Below are positions 11,201-22,290 of a DNA stretch of 64,000 nt, one piece after another. Within the stretch, counting starts at the first letter, position 1; the number at the start of each line of letters is the position of its first letter. Source of the DNA: Neisseria animaloris (lineage in GTDB: Bacteria > Pseudomonadota > Gammaproteobacteria > Burkholderiales > Neisseriaceae). The stretch spans positions 1,674,001 to 1,738,000 of the forward strand of contig NZ_LR134440.1 in assembly GCF_900637855.1 (NCBI RefSeq). The letters run 5' to 3'. The notes below the pieces were generated by a model that saw only the letters and a program-made list of their open reading frames with translations, did not search any database and was not told the origin of the DNA. A program made the position numbers and the translations under genes.

Positions 11201-12436
11201 TCTTGCGAAGTAGTGATTCACGATGAAATCGGTCGTGAGCGTGAGCGCCATAAAGTGCCTTACGGTGCGATTCTGTTGGTACAAGACGGTGCGGCGGTGA
11301 AAGCCGGCCAAACCTTGGCTACATGGGATCCGCATACCCGTCCGATGATTACCGAGCATGCCGGTCAGGTGCGTTTTGAAAACGTGGAAGAAGGCGTGAC
11401 CGTTGCCAAACAAACCGACGATGTAACCGGCTTGTCTACATTGGTAGTAATCGACGGCAAACGCCGTTCGGCATCTACTTCCAAACTGTTGCGCCCGACC
11501 GTGAAACTGTTGGATGAAAACGGCGAAGAAGTATGCATGCCCGGCACAACCACTGCCGTTTCGATGGCGTTCCCGGTAGGTGCGGTAATTACCATCCGTG
11601 AAGGTCAGGAAGTCGGCAAGGGTGACGTATTGGCGCGTATTCCGCAAGCCTCTTCCAAAACCCGTGATATTACCGGTGGTCTGCCGCGTGTAGCCGAACT
11701 GTTTGAAGCACGCGTGCCCAAAGATGCCGGCATGTTGGCCGAAGTAACCGGTACAGTGTCTTTCGGTAAAGAAACCAAAGGCAAACAACGCCTGATTATT
11801 ACCGATGTGGACGGTGTGGCTTACGAAACCCTGATTTCCAAAGAGAAACAGATTCTTGTCCATGACGGCCAAGTGGTAAACCGTGGTGAAACCATTGTCG
11901 ACGGCGCGGTTGACCCGCATGATATTCTGCGTTTGCAAGGTATCGAAGCGTTGGCTCGCTACATCGTACAAGAGGTGCAAGAGGTTTACCGCTTGCAAGG
12001 TGTGAAGATTTCCGACAAACACATCGAGGTGATCATCCGCCAAATGCTGCGTCGAGTGAACATTGCCGACGCAGGTGAAACAGGTTTCATTACCGGTGAA
12101 CAAGTGGAGCGCGGCGATGTTACATTGGCTAACGAGAAGGCGTTGGCCGAGGATAAAGAACCGGCACGTTACGAAAACGTATTGCTGGGTATTACCAAAG
12201 CCTCGTTGTCTACCGACAGCTTCATCTCAGCCGCATCGTTCCAAGAGACCACACGCGTATTGACCGAAGCCGCAATTATGGGCAAACAAGACGAGTTGCG
12301 TGGTCTGAAAGAAAACGTGATTGTCGGCCGTCTGATTCCGGCAGGTACGGGCTTGACTTACCACCGTACCCGTCGCCAAGCATGGCAGGCGCATCACGAA
12401 GCCGAAGTAGCCGAACAGGTTAAAGAAGCCGAGTAA
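8258..12436 (+). CDS. rpoC: DNA-directed RNA polymerase subunit beta'
   Basis: The beta' subunit carries the catalytic Mg site. The 1392-residue protein has the N-terminal zinc finger [20 protein letters not shown] (about 70-89), the catalytic loop NADFDGDQM, the bridge-helix region with [20 protein letters not shown], and the second cysteine cluster [15 protein letters not shown]. The ATG follows AAGGAG. It lies 119 nt after rpoB and is closed by a strong terminator. In pathogenic Neisseria, as I recall, the str operon lies close downstream; here an oppositely oriented gene follows. Confidence 0.98.
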   Translation: MNLLNLFNPLQSAGIEEEFDAIKIGIASPETIRSWSYGEVKKPETINYRTFKPERDGLFCAKIFGPVKDYECLCGKYKRLKFKGVTCEKCGVEVTLSKVRRERMGHIELAAPVAHIWFLKSLPSRLGMVLDMTLRDIERVLYFEAYVVTDPGMTPLQRRQLLTEDDYYTKLEEYGDDFDAKMGAEGIRELLRSLDIASEVEVLRQELESTGSDTKIKKIAKRLKVLEAFQRSGMKLEWMIMDVLPVLPPDLRPLVPLDGGRFATSDLNDLYRRVINRNNRLKRLLELHAPDIIVRNEKRMLQEAVDSLLDNGRRGKAMTGANKRPLKSLADMIKGKGGRFRQNLLGKRVDYSGRSVITVGPYLRLHQCGLPKKMALELFKPFIFHKLEKQGLASTVKAAKKLVEQEVPEVWDILEEVIREHPIMLNRAPTLHRLGIQAFEPILIEGKAIQLHPLVCAAFNADFDGDQMAVHVPLSLEAQMEARTLMLASNNVLSPANGEPIIVPSQDIVLGLYYMTRDRINAKGEGSLFSDVKEVHRAYHTKQVELGTKITVRLREWEKNAQGELEPVVKRYETTVGRALLSEILPKGLPFEYINKALKKKEISKLINASFRLCGLRDTVIFADHLMYTGFAFAAKGGISICVDDMEIPKEKAALLAEAQSEVKEIEDQYRQGLVTNGERYNKVVDIWGRAGDKIAKAMMDNLSKQKVIDREGNEVDQESFNSIYMMADSGARGSAAQIKQLSGMRGLMAKPDGSIIETPITSNFREGLTVLQYFIATHGARKGLADTALKTANSGYLTRRLVDVTQDLVVVEDDCGTTDGFVMKAVVQGGDVIEPLRDRILGRVTAGDVVDPSSGETLVEAGTLLNEQLVDLIDQSGVDEVKVRTPITCKTRYGLCAHCYGRDLARGKLVNTGEAVGVIAAQSIGEPGTQLTMRTFHIGGAASRAAAASQVEAKSNGTARFSSQMRYVANNKGELVVIGRSCEVVIHDEIGRERERHKVPYGAILLVQDGAAVKAGQTLATWDPHTRPMITEHAGQVRFENVEEGVTVAKQTDDVTGLSTLVVIDGKRRSASTSKLLRPTVKLLDENGEEVCMPGTTTAVSMAFPVGAVITIREGQEVGKGDVLARIPQASSKTRDITGGLPRVAELFEARVPKDAGMLAEVTGTVSFGKETKGKQRLIITDVDGVAYETLISKEKQILVHDGQVVNRGETIVDGAVDPHDILRLQGIEALARYIVQEVQEVYRLQGVKISDKHIEVIIRQMLRRVNIADAGETGFITGEQVERGDVTLANEKALAEDKEPARYENVLLGITKASLSTDSFISAASFQETTRVLTEAAIMGKQDELRGLKENVIVGRLIPAGTGLTYHRTRRQAWQAHHEAEVAEQVKEAE

Positions 12437-12448
12437 TTTGTCACAAAC

Positions 12449-12486
12449 AAAAAACCGCCGATTGTGAATGCAGTCGGCGGTTTTTT
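12449..12486 (+). terminator. Terminator of the rpoBC transcript
   Basis: CCGCCGATTG (12455-12464) pairs with CAGTCGGCGG (12471-12480), preceded by A6 and followed by T6. It can act on both strands, serving rpoC and the facing oxidoreductase gene. A DUS complement starts inside the T run (12485-12496). Confidence 0.93.
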
Positions 12487-12510
12487 CAGACGGCCTCACA
12501 CTTCAGACGA

Positions 12511-13764
12511 TCAATCTGCATGGTTGATTGCATCTGCTGCGCATACGGCGGAAGACCATGCCCATTGGAAATTATAGCCGCCGAGCCAGCCGGTGATATC
12601 CATCACTTCGCCAATAAAATAAAGGCCGTCGCATAGTTTGCTTTGCATGGTTTTCGAATCAATTTCCTTTACATTGACACCGCCGCGGGTGGCCTCGGCT
12701 TTTTTGTGGCCGTCGCTGCCGCTGGGAAGCAGTGTCCAATGATTCAGGCTGTTACCGAGCTTTTGCAACAGGGAGTCGGGAATATCCGCCCATTTTTGCG
12801 TGGCGAATGCAGCGAAATCAGGTTGGTTTAGCCAAAATTCGAGCAGTCGGTCGGGTAAGGTAGGACAGAGTTGTTTCAAGGCGGTGTTGAGTTGTATTTT
12901 TTGTCTGATTTTTTCCTCGCATAATGAGTTTGCAAGATTCACTTCGGGAACAAAGTTCACGGTAAGGGTTGTGCCGGCGCGCCAGTAGCTGGATATCTGC
13001 AAAATGGCAGGGCCGCTCAGTCCCCGGTGGCGGAAAAGTAAATCTTCATGGAAGCTGATTTTCTGTTTGCCTGTTCCGGTGCTGATGATGACGGGTAGGG
13101 CGATCCCCGACAAACAGTCGAAGCCGTGTTGCGCCCAATGTTCGAAGCGCAGCGGAACCAACGCTGCTTCGGGAGGTATAACGGTGTGTCCGAACTGCTT
13201 GGCCAGTTCATAACCGAAAGGGCCGGCACCGATAGCCGGTATCGCCAATCCTCCGGTAGCAACTACTAAATTGAGGCAATGGAAAATACCGTGGTCGGTA
13301 CGGATTTCAAACCGTGATTCGGAGGCCGTCTGAAAAAGGGTGGCGGAATCAACGCGGCATCCGGTGTGCCATTCGACTTTACCCTTTTCGCATTCGCTTT
13401 GTAATACGGAAATAATGTCTTGGGCGCTGTTGCTGCAAAACATTTGTCCTTTGTGTTTTTCGTGGTAAGCAACGGAATAGCTGTCCAGCAGGCGGATAAA
13501 GTCTTCGGCGCAATACCGCGATAAAGCGTGGCGGACGAAGCGCGGATGTTGTGAGACGAAATATGGAGAAGCATCATGGCCATCAAGGTGGCAGTTGGTA
13601 AAGTTGCAGCGGCCGCCGCCGGAAATACGGATTTTTTCACCTATTTTTGTTGCATGGTCGAGTAACGCGACACGGTGTCCGTGTTGCCCGATACGGGCAG
13701 CGCACATCATCCCTGCTGCACCTGCACCGATGATGACGGTATGAAACGGGTAAATGGTAGCCAT
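12511..13764 (-). CDS. NAD(P)/FAD-dependent oxidoreductase, HI0933/YhiN family
   Basis: A flavoprotein of the HI0933 family (TIGR00275/TIGR03862 type, sometimes named aminoacetone oxidase-like). The true substrate is not established. It shows the N-terminal dinucleotide fold VIIGAGAAGMMCA (10-22), the family motif GGGRCNFTN, a GGLAIPAIGAGPFGY stretch, and the signature ending FIGEVMDITGWLGGYNFQWA. The ATG at 13764 gives 417 residues. The frame extends further upstream through two DUS copies, and an ATG lies 9 codons upstream, so the start is not certain. A DUS is embedded at 13323-13334. It converges on rpoC and diverges from parB. Confidence 0.85.
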   Translation of the reverse strand: MATIYPFHTVIIGAGAAGMMCAARIGQHGHRVALLDHATKIGEKIRISGGGRCNFTNCHLDGHDASPYFVSQHPRFVRHALSRYCAEDFIRLLDSYSVAYHEKHKGQMFCSNSAQDIISVLQSECEKGKVEWHTGCRVDSATLFQTASESRFEIRTDHGIFHCLNLVVATGGLAIPAIGAGPFGYELAKQFGHTVIPPEAALVPLRFEHWAQHGFDCLSGIALPVIISTGTGKQKISFHEDLLFRHRGLSGPAILQISSYWRAGTTLTVNFVPEVNLANSLCEEKIRQKIQLNTALKQLCPTLPDRLLEFWLNQPDFAAFATQKWADIPDSLLQKLGNSLNHWTLLPSGSDGHKKAEATRGGVNVKEIDSKTMQSKLCDGLYFIGEVMDITGWLGGYNFQWAWSSAVCAADAINHAD

Positions 13765-13879
13765 AGTGGAATACTGTTCTGAAAACAGCATTGTAATGGA
13801 TTCAGGCCGTCTGAAAGCGAAGTCGTGCGGTAAAACACAATATCCGATAAAATAGGCCGTCTGAAAAAAGGATACCGAT

Positions 13880-14740
13880 ATGGCAAAACCCAAAGGCGGC
13901 TTGGGCCGCGGCTTAGATTCTCTGATTTCCAATAATATAGACGACGGCGGCAACGACCGCCTGACTACGGTAGCCGTGTCCGACATCCAACCGGGCCGCT
14001 ATCAACCGCGTGTGCAGATGGACGATGAGGCTTTGCAAGAACTGGCGGAGTCGATTAAAGCGCAAGGCGTTATCCAGCCGGTAATCGTGCGGGAACGCGG
14101 ATTGTCCCAATACGAGCTGATTGCGGGCGAACGCCGTTGGCGGGCAAGCCAGTTGGCAGGGTTGACGGAAATTCCGGTGGTCATCAAAAGTATCAGCGAT
14201 GAAGCGGCGCTCGCAATGGGTTTGATTGAAAACATCCAACGTGAAAACCTCAATCCGATTGAGGAGGCACAAGGTTTGAAACGGTTGGTCGATGAATTCG
14301 GACTTACCCATGAAACCGTTGCCAAAGCGGTAGGACGCAGCCGCAGCAGCGTTTCAAACAGTCTGCGTTTGTTGGGGTTGCCCGAACCTGTGCAGGATAT
14401 GCTTTATCAGCGCCGCTTGGAAATGGGACATGCCCGGGCATTACTGACATTACCTGTGGTCGAACAATTGGAATTAGCACAAAAGGCAGTAAAAAATGGT
14501 TGGTCGGTGCGCGAAGTGGAGCGTCGCAGTCAAGTACTCCAGCAAGGCAAAAAAGCAGAAGCACCTAAAACCATCCATCCCGATATCCGCCGTCTTAATG
14601 ATGCGATTACCGAGAAACTCGGTGTAAATGCAGAAGTACAAACAGTTAACCAAAAAAAAGGCAAAATTGTTTTGTATTTTGATAATCCCGAAACATTGGA
14701 TAATTTGTTAAAGCAATTCGGTATCGAATACGGGGGGTAA
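13880..14740 (+). CDS. parB: Chromosome partitioning protein ParB
   Basis: ParB loads at parS sites near the origin and works with the ParA ATPase to segregate chromosomes. The 286 residues include the N-terminal GLGRGLDSLI motif, the CTP-binding ParB/Srx motifs (QPGRYQPR, GVIQPVIVR, GERRWRAS at 83-90), a helix-turn-helix (AKAVGRSRSSVSNSLRLLGL) and a C-terminal dimerisation domain. No parA lies next to it: the upstream neighbour is on the other strand. The atp operon follows, as in many beta-proteobacteria. A perfect parS (TGTTTCACGTGAAACA) was not noticed by eye. Confidence 0.95.
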   Translation: MAKPKGGLGRGLDSLISNNIDDGGNDRLTTVAVSDIQPGRYQPRVQMDDEALQELAESIKAQGVIQPVIVRERGLSQYELIAGERRWRASQLAGLTEIPVVIKSISDEAALAMGLIENIQRENLNPIEEAQGLKRLVDEFGLTHETVAKAVGRSRSSVSNSLRLLGLPEPVQDMLYQRRLEMGHARALLTLPVVEQLELAQKAVKNGWSVREVERRSQVLQQGKKAEAPKTIHPDIRRLNDAITEKLGVNAEVQTVNQKKGKIVLYFDNPETLDNLLKQFGIEYGG

Positions 14741-14758
14741 TGGAAGGAAAGTATTTTG

Positions 14759-14784
14759 AGGCCGTCTGAAATTTCAGACGGCCT
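14759..14784 (+). terminator. Back-to-back DUS hairpin after parB
   Basis: AGGCCGTCTGAA and TTCAGACGGCCT face each other separated by only two bases (AT), a 26-nt palindrome just after the parB stop. It is the most compact DUS pair with two complete 12-mers in the window. It is followed by GTGTTTTGG, so it may terminate parB weakly. Confidence 0.75.
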
Positions 14785-14973
14785 GTGTTTTGGTATAAAC
14801 CATTTCTATTTAAGAGAAAATAGGGCAGATTATGAACGGATAAGGGAAGAATTTGCTGTATAACTTTTTGAATTGTGTAGTATTATGTAATTCATAGCGA
14901 GAGCCTTTCCGAAAGGTCCTAAAACAGGCAGGTAACAGCCCGAAAACTTAATTCACAAAGATTAACAATTTTC
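14785..14973 (+). other. A/T-rich leader region upstream of the atp promoter
   Basis: There is no gene here. A small hairpin CCTTTCCGAAAGG lies around 14907-14919, and a direct TAATTCA-type repetition flanks it. No known RNA family was recognised. Confidence 0.4.
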
Positions 14974-15002
14974 TTGACGCACCCTAGTAAGTTCATTATA
15001 GT
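14974..15002 (+). promoter_or_regulatory. Sigma-70 promoter of the ATP synthase operon
   Basis: TTGACG (14974-14979), a 17-nt spacer and TATAGT (14997-15002) match the consensus at five of six positions in each box. The predicted start near 15009 leaves a short leader before atpI at 15035. Confidence 0.8.
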
Positions 15003-15034
15003 AGCTCGGCCTATATTACCTGTGGCTGAACTGA

Positions 15035-15388
15035 ATGAATAAGATTCTGTATATACAGTTAAGTGCGTTATCAGTCACATCCGTTATATGTACGCTTGTA
15101 AGTGGAATAAAAGGCTTTTTATCTTCATGGGCCGGCGGCTTATGTTATTTATTGCCTTCTGCAGTTGCAGTATTACTTTTAAGTTTTCTAAAGCGTTACC
15201 CGCAAGTAGCCGCAAAGGCTTTTTTGTTTGTAGAGAGCTTAAAAGTAGTGCTGTCGCTGGTGTTGATGCTGATAGTATTTTATTTTTGGCATGCGTCACT
15301 AACATTTATTCCCTTCTTGGCGGGGTTATTTGCTGTCAGCCATCTGGTTTTTTTAGCATTGTTGAGAGTTAGAAATTATGGCAGGTGA
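15035..15388 (+). CDS. atpI: ATP synthase protein I (AtpI-like)
   Basis: AtpI is a small membrane protein encoded at the head of atp operons, thought to help assemble the c-ring; it is not a subunit of the finished enzyme. The 117 residues form four hydrophobic segments (about 7-25, 29-49, 61-84, 88-109). It is identified by position, size and topology rather than strong sequence motifs. Its 3' end overlaps atpB by 11 nt, so the two are translationally coupled. Confidence 0.85.
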   Translation: MNKILYIQLSALSVTSVICTLVSGIKGFLSSWAGGLCYLLPSAVAVLLLSFLKRYPQVAAKAFLFVESLKVVLSLVLMLIVFYFWHASLTFIPFLAGLFAVSHLVFLALLRVRNYGR

Positions 15389-16244
15389 ATCAATGACTGC
15401 TGCAGACTATATCAAGCACCACTTGCAAAGCTTGACGAGTTTGCAGGATGTAACCCAAGGGCAGGGTTTGAAAAATATTGCCGACTTTTCATTTATCAAC
15501 CTTGACGCTATATTTTTTGCTATCGTAATGGGCATTTTGGGTAGCTTCTTCTTATGGCGTGCTGCAAAAAAGGCCACTCCGGGTGTTCCCGGTCGTTTTC
15601 AGGCCGCAGTAGAAATTTTGTTCGAGTTTGTGGACGATATGTGTAAAAACATCGTTCACAACGAGAAATCCCGTAAATTTGTCGCTCCTTTGGGTTTGAC
15701 GCTCTTTGTATGGATTTTCTTAATGAACGCGATGGACTTGTTGCCGGTTGACCTGTTGCCTTTGACTTGGCAGGCTGCGACAGGTGAGCATCATGCGCTG
15801 CTTCGCGTTGTTCCTACTGCAGACTTAAATACTACGTTGGCTTTAGCTCTCGGAGTTTTATTGATCTGTATTTTCTACAATATCAAAATCAAAGGTTTTG
15901 GCGGTTGGATGCATGAATTATTCAGTGCTCCTTTTGGTGTGAAACTTGCACCTGCCAATTTTATTTTAAATATTGTAGAGTTCATATCCAAAACCATCTC
16001 TCACGGTATGCGGTTATTCGGCAATATGTATGCCGGTGAGTTGGTGTTCTTACTTATCGCCCTGTTAGGTGGCGCATGGGCTGTATCTGGCAGCGTAGGC
16101 GTGCTCGATCCGGTTATGTTTGTATTCCACATACTCGCCGGTTTGGTTTGGGCCATTTTCCATATCTTGGTTATTACCTTGCAAGCTTTCATTTTTATGG
16201 CTTTGACCTTTGTTTATATCGGTCAAGCACATGATGCACACTAG
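15378..16244 (+). CDS. atpB: ATP synthase Fo subunit a
   Basis: Subunit a forms the two proton half-channels beside the c-ring. The 288-residue protein contains the conserved HGMRLFGNMYAGEL helix, whose Arg212 corresponds to the essential E. coli Arg210, and the final helix LQAFIFMALTFVYIG. The ATG at 15378 overlaps the end of atpI; a second ATG five codons later (15393) is an alternative start. Confidence 0.97.
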   Translation: MAGESMTAADYIKHHLQSLTSLQDVTQGQGLKNIADFSFINLDAIFFAIVMGILGSFFLWRAAKKATPGVPGRFQAAVEILFEFVDDMCKNIVHNEKSRKFVAPLGLTLFVWIFLMNAMDLLPVDLLPLTWQAATGEHHALLRVVPTADLNTTLALALGVLLICIFYNIKIKGFGGWMHELFSAPFGVKLAPANFILNIVEFISKTISHGMRLFGNMYAGELVFLLIALLGGAWAVSGSVGVLDPVMFVFHILAGLVWAIFHILVITLQAFIFMALTFVYIGQAHDAH

Positions 16245-16291
16245 TTACTATATTGCAATTTGATAAAGTAGTATTTTTAACGTGGTTTTAA

Positions 16292-16552
<261 letters not shown>

Positions 16553-16625
16553 TCCGAACAGAAGCTGTTTCGAATAAGCGAAACATCTATGTGTATGATT
16601 AACCCTAATACGAAGGTTAAGTAAA

Positions 16626-17096
16626 GTGAATATTAATGCAACCTTATTTGCGCAGTTAATCGTCTTTTTCGGTTTGGTATGGTTTACCATGAGATTTGTG
16701 TGGCCACCGATCGCAAAAGCATTGGATGAGCGCGCCGACAAAATCGCAGAAGGTTTGGCTGCCGCCGAACGGGGTAAAAGCGATTTTGAACAGGCAGAAA
16801 AGAAAGTTGCAGAACTCTTGGCCGAAGGTCGGAACCAAGTTGCTGAAATAGTAGCTAATGCCGAAAAACGTGCAGCTAAAATCGTAGAGGAAGCTAAAAC
16901 ACAAGCCTCAACAGAAGCTGCCCGCATTACAGCGCAGGCCAAAGCCGATGTCGAGCAAGAAGCTAACCGTGCGCGCGAAGCTTTGCGCGAACAAGTAGCT
17001 GCATTGGCAGTAAAAGGTGCCGAGTCAATTTTGCGTAGTGAAGTCAATGCTGAGAAGCATGCGCAAATGCTTAGTGCTTTAAAACAGGAGCTGTGA
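16626..17096 (+). CDS. atpF: ATP synthase Fo subunit b
   Basis: Subunit b is the peripheral stalk that holds F1 against rotation. The 156 residues consist of one N-terminal membrane helix ([20 protein letters not shown], 7-26) and a long charged coiled coil rich in Ala, Glu, Lys and Arg. It starts with GTG at 16626, 73 nt after atpE; atpH follows after 4 nt. Confidence 0.96.
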   Translation: MNINATLFAQLIVFFGLVWFTMRFVWPPIAKALDERADKIAEGLAAAERGKSDFEQAEKKVAELLAEGRNQVAEIVANAEKRAAKIVEEAKTQASTEAARITAQAKADVEQEANRAREALREQVAALAVKGAESILRSEVNAEKHAQMLSALKQEL

Positions 17097-17100
17097 TCTT

Positions 17101-17634
17101 ATGGCTGAGTTCGCAACAATTGCCAGACCGTATGCAAAAGCATTATTTGGCCTGGCTCAAGAGAAAAATCAAATTGAGTCTTGGTTGGGCGGACTGAAAG
17201 AGCTGTCATCCGTTGTACAGCAGGTGAAGATTGCTGCATTGATTGAACAGCCCGAAAAAAGTGCTTTTGATAAAGCAGAAGTTTTGGTTGGATTGGTTGA
17301 GTTGAACGATGCGAGTTTGAAAAATTTCGTACATGTTTTGGCTGAACAAAAACGCTTGCAGCTTTTGCCTGAAGTTTATGCACAATTTCAAGATTTAAGT
17401 CTGACACTAAATCACACAAAACGAGCTGTTATTTATAGTGCTTATGAATTAACAGATGCTCAATTGAAGGATCTGGTTGCAGAGCTTCAAGAGCGATTTG
17501 GTACAAGTTTGGAAATTACTACCGAAGTTGATCCTGAGTTGATAGGCGGTATAAAAGTTGAAATGGGTGATCAGGTGTTAGATTTGTCGTTACAAGGTAA
17601 ATTGAATGCCTTGTACGCGGCTATGATAAATTAG
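17101..17634 (+). CDS. atpH: ATP synthase F1 subunit delta
   Basis: Delta sits on top of the F1 hexamer and joins it to the b stalk. The 177-residue protein has the N-terminal helical domain ([15 protein letters not shown], 5-19) and the C-terminal signature with [21 protein letters not shown]. It lies between atpF and atpA with 4 and 10 nt gaps, the standard order. Confidence 0.96.
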   Translation: MAEFATIARPYAKALFGLAQEKNQIESWLGGLKELSSVVQQVKIAALIEQPEKSAFDKAEVLVGLVELNDASLKNFVHVLAEQKRLQLLPEVYAQFQDLSLTLNHTKRAVIYSAYELTDAQLKDLVAELQERFGTSLEITTEVDPELIGGIKVEMGDQVLDLSLQGKLNALYAAMIN

Positions 17635-17644
17635 GAGAGTTTTC

Positions 17645-19192
17645 ATGCAGCTTAATCCTGCTGAAATTAGCGATTTGATTAAAGCTAAAATCGAAAATCT
17701 GTCTGTAAACACAGAGGTTCGTAACCGCGGAACCGTAATTTCTGTAACTGACGGAATCGTTCGTATTCACGGCTTGTCAGACGTTATGCAAGGTGAAATG
17801 CTTGAATTCCCCGGCAATACTTTCGGTTTGGCCATGAACTTGGAGCGTGACTCTGTTGGTGCCGTAGTGCTGGGTGAATATGAGCACATTAAAGAAGGCG
17901 ATACCGTTACTTGTACCGGGCGCATTTTGGAAGTTCCTATTGGTCGTGAGCTGGTAGGTCGAGTAGTAGATGCTTTAGGCCGTCCTATTGACGGTAAAGG
18001 GCCAATTAATACAACCTTATCCGCTCCAATTGAAAAGATTGCTCCTGGTGTGATTGCCCGTCAATCAGTTGACCAGCCGATGCAAACGGGCTTGAAGTCC
18101 ATTGACTCAATGGTTCCGATTGGCCGTGGACAACGTGAATTAATCATTGGCGACCGTCAAACCGGAAAAACAGCCGTTGCTTTGGATGCGATTGTTAACC
18201 AAAAAGGCACTGGTGTTATCTGTATTTATGTTGCTGTTGGTCAAAAGGCATCTTCTATTGCGAACGTCGTGCGCAAATTGGAAGAGCATGGTGCAATGGA
18301 ACATACTATCGTTGTTGCCGCCACAGCTTCTGAAGCGGCAGCATTGCAGTTTATTGCTCCATATGCGGGCTGCACTATGGGCGAATTCTTCCGTGATCGT
18401 GGCGAAGATGCTTTGATTGTTTATGATGACTTGTCTAAACAGGCGGTGGCCTATCGTCAGATTTCTTTGCTGTTGCGCCGCCCTCCCGGTCGGGAAGCAT
18501 ATCCTGGTGATGTATTCTATTTGCATTCCCGTTTGCTGGAACGAGCTGCACGTATCAATGTGGACGAAGTTGAAAAACTAACCAACGGCCAAGTGAAAGG
18601 TAAGACAGGTTCTTTAACTGCATTGCCTATCATCGAAACACAAGCCGGTGACGTATCTGCATTCGTGCCGACCAACGTAATTTCTATTACAGACGGCCAG
18701 ATCTTTTTGGAAACTGACTTGTTTAACTCTGGTATCCGTCCAGCGATCAATGCCGGTATTTCAGTATCCCGTGTAGGTGGTGCCGCTCAAACTAAAGTTA
18801 TTAAGAAGTTAGGTGGTGGTATTCGTTTGGCACTGGCCCAATATCGTGAGTTGGCAGCATTTTCGCAATTTGCTTCCGATTTGGATGAAGCTACCCGTAA
18901 GCAGTTGGAACACGGTGAGGTGGTAACTGAATTGATGAAGCAAAAACAATTCAGTACTTTGAGTACGGCGGAAATGGCTTTAACGCTTTGGGCCATCAAT
19001 AACGGTTCTTACGAAGATGTTCCCGTAGCTAAAGCATTGGCGTTTGAAGCTGAGTTTTTAAACCATGTACGCACCCAACATCCGGATGTATTAGATGCCA
19101 TCAATGCTTCTGGGGCAATGTCTGACGAGAATGAACAGATATTGGCTCAAGCCATGAAATCCTTTAAATCTTCTTATAGCTATCAGGCTTAA
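17645..19192 (+). CDS. atpA: ATP synthase F1 subunit alpha
   Basis: Alpha is the regulatory nucleotide-binding subunit of the alpha3-beta3 hexamer. The 515-residue protein has the P-loop GDRQTGKT (169-176), the Walker B stretch [12 protein letters not shown] and the alpha-chain signature [17 protein letters not shown]. The N-terminal helix that binds delta is intact. GGAGAG precedes the ATG at 17645. Confidence 0.98.
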   Translation: MQLNPAEISDLIKAKIENLSVNTEVRNRGTVISVTDGIVRIHGLSDVMQGEMLEFPGNTFGLAMNLERDSVGAVVLGEYEHIKEGDTVTCTGRILEVPIGRELVGRVVDALGRPIDGKGPINTTLSAPIEKIAPGVIARQSVDQPMQTGLKSIDSMVPIGRGQRELIIGDRQTGKTAVALDAIVNQKGTGVICIYVAVGQKASSIANVVRKLEEHGAMEHTIVVAATASEAAALQFIAPYAGCTMGEFFRDRGEDALIVYDDLSKQAVAYRQISLLLRRPPGREAYPGDVFYLHSRLLERAARINVDEVEKLTNGQVKGKTGSLTALPIIETQAGDVSAFVPTNVISITDGQIFLETDLFNSGIRPAINAGISVSRVGGAAQTKVIKKLGGGIRLALAQYRELAAFSQFASDLDEATRKQLEHGEVVTELMKQKQFSTLSTAEMALTLWAINNGSYEDVPVAKALAFEAEFLNHVRTQHPDVLDAINASGAMSDENEQILAQAMKSFKSSYSYQA

Positions 19193-19215
19193 GATTAGAG
19201 AGAAAGGAGTCTGAA

Positions 19216-20091
19216 ATGGCAGTAGGAAAAGAGATTCTCACCAAAATCCGAAGTGTTCAAAATACCCAAAAGATCACTAAAGCGATGCAGATGGTGTCAA
19301 CCTCTAAAATGCGGAAGACTCAAGAGCGGATGCGATTGGCGCGTCCGTATGCCGAAAAAGTACGGTTGGTTATGAGCCATTTGGCGCAAACCCATTCTGA
19401 TCACGGTATCAAATTATTGGAACCACACCGCACGATGCAACGTGCCGGATTCATTCTGATTACTACCGATAAAGGTTTGTGCGGCGGCTTAAATGCTAAT
19501 GTGCTGAAGAAGTTTTTGGCTCAAGTTCAAGAGTATCAGGAACAAGGTGTTGCAATTGATGTTGTATGCTTAGGTAGCAAGGGTTTGGCTGCTTGTCAAC
19601 GTATCGGATTAAATGTTATTGCCAGTGTAACCAATTTGGGCGATACCCCTAAAATGGAAAGATTACTGGGGGCGTTAACCGAGATTTTCCAACGCTATGA
19701 AAAACATCAATTAGATGCCATCCATTTGGTTTATTCAGGGTTTATCAATACGATGCGTCAAGAGCCGCGTATGGAAACCTTGTTGCCTATCGGGCAAAAC
19801 ACGATGGAAGGTGTTAGCGAGAGTAAAGATTACAGTTGGGATTACCGCTACGAACCGAGTCCTGCTACTGTTTTGGAATACTTAGTCCGCCGCTATTTAG
19901 AGTCTGTGGTTTATCAAGCATTAAGTGACAATATGGCATCTGAGCAAGCCGCACGTATGGTAGCAATGAAAGCTGCAACCGATAATGCGGGTAATGCCAT
20001 TAAAGAGTTGCGTTTGGTGTACAACAAATCGCGCCAAGCTGCTATTACTACAGAATTGTCAGAAATTGTTGCAGGTGCTGCGGCCGTTTAA
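19216..20091 (+). CDS. atpG: ATP synthase F1 subunit gamma
   Basis: Gamma is the central rotating shaft of F1. The 291 residues show conserved N-terminal (EILTKIRSVQNTQKITKAMQ) and C-terminal (KAATDNAGNAIKELRLVYNK) helices that make up the shaft, and the central STS-type motif ITTDKGLCGGLNAN. AAAGGAG precedes the ATG. Confidence 0.97.
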   Translation: MAVGKEILTKIRSVQNTQKITKAMQMVSTSKMRKTQERMRLARPYAEKVRLVMSHLAQTHSDHGIKLLEPHRTMQRAGFILITTDKGLCGGLNANVLKKFLAQVQEYQEQGVAIDVVCLGSKGLAACQRIGLNVIASVTNLGDTPKMERLLGALTEIFQRYEKHQLDAIHLVYSGFINTMRQEPRMETLLPIGQNTMEGVSESKDYSWDYRYEPSPATVLEYLVRRYLESVVYQALSDNMASEQAARMVAMKAATDNAGNAIKELRLVYNKSRQAAITTELSEIVAGAAAV

Positions 20092-20118
20092 GGTCGTGGT
20101 AGTGTGCATTTAAAATAG

Positions 20119-21525
<1,407 letters not shown>

Positions 21526-21535
21526 GGAGATCGGC

Positions 21536-21961
21536 ATGAACATCATGCAAGTTGAAGTGGTAAGTAACGAGCAACATATCTATTCAGGAGAGGCAACGTT
21601 TGTTGTAGTGCCTACTGTAACCGGAGAGCTTGGTATTTATCCGCGACATGAACCGATCATGAGTTTAGTTCGTCCGGGTACTTTGCGTTTGACAAGTCCC
21701 GGGCAGGCTGAGGAAATATTAGTTGCCGTTTCCGGCGGTCTTTTGGAAGTGCAGCCTGATAAATTGACGGTATTGGCAGATGTTGCCGTCCGCAGCAGTG
21801 AAATGGATCAGGCGCGTGCGGAAGAGGCTAAAAAAGCGGCAGAGGCCCGTATTTCTCAAGCTCAAGACGATGAAGCTTTGGCTAAAGCACATGCGGCGTT
21901 GGCTGCTGCGATTGCCCAACTCAAAACCCTGGATTATATTCGTGCACAAAAGAACAAATAA
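21536..21961 (+). CDS. atpC: ATP synthase F1 subunit epsilon
   Basis: Epsilon couples the shaft to the c-ring and inhibits ATP hydrolysis. The 141 residues have the N-terminal beta-sandwich with TGELGIYPRHEPIMSLVRPG and a two-helix C-terminal domain rich in Ala, Gln and Lys. AAGGAG sits before the ATG at 21536; a second in-frame ATG three codons on is possible. It ends the operon and is followed by a terminator. Confidence 0.97.
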   Translation: MNIMQVEVVSNEQHIYSGEATFVVVPTVTGELGIYPRHEPIMSLVRPGTLRLTSPGQAEEILVAVSGGLLEVQPDKLTVLADVAVRSSEMDQARAEEAKKAAEARISQAQDDEALAKAHAALAAAIAQLKTLDYIRAQKNK

Positions 21962-21984
21962 ATTTTGTTTTAAATAAATCAATC

Positions 21985-22013
21985 AAAGCACAGCTTTATG
22001 GCTGTGCTTTTTT
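21985..22013 (+). terminator. Terminator of the atp operon
   Basis: AAAGCACAGC (21985-21994) and GCTGTGCTTT (22001-22010) form a perfect 10-bp stem with a 6-nt loop and a T run (TTTTTT across 22008-22013). Confidence 0.95.
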
Positions 22014-22225
22014 GTTATTTAGAATTGGCATAATCACTTATTATTTTGAGTTACCTGAATTAAATAACAGCATACCCGATAATGCATGGCAGTGAAATCA
22101 AATCTTGTGTCGCAAACAATCGGTTGCAGAAATAAGAAATGAAATAGTACGACAAGGACAAACAAAGTAATGTGAAATACTTGGTTTCGCAACACAAGCC
22201 ATTGCAGTTAAATTATTTTTTAACT

Positions 22226-22251
22226 CTTGAGTTTTTAACGGCTGCCCTAAT
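22226..22251 (+). promoter_or_regulatory. Candidate heat-shock (sigma-32 type) promoter of dnaJ
   Basis: CTTGAG (22226-22231), a 13-nt spacer and CCCTAAT (22245-22251) resemble the sigma-32 pattern CTTGAA-N13-15-CCCCAT, and dnaJ is a classic target. It lies about 40 nt before the start codon. The rest of the 277-nt gap holds only a weak imperfect inverted repeat (CTTGTGT near 22104 facing ACACAAG near 22197). Confidence 0.4.
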
Positions 22252-22290
22252 CTAATTGTCAATTTTCATAAACCCTTCAAAATAAGTATT

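Noticed and set aside
11123-12103. Long minus-strand open frame inside rpoC (326 codons)
   Set aside because: It lies wholly antisense to a perfectly conserved rpoC and has no domain. It is a shadow of codon bias.
14733-14738. G6 tract at the end of parB as a phase-variable switch
   Set aside because: Only six G, at the last codons of the gene; a frame change would scarcely alter the protein.
22101-22200. Possible Correia element upstream of dnaJ
   Set aside because: Only CTTGTGT/ACACAAG arms and a few scattered pairs; the TATAGTGGATTAA termini of Correia elements are missing.
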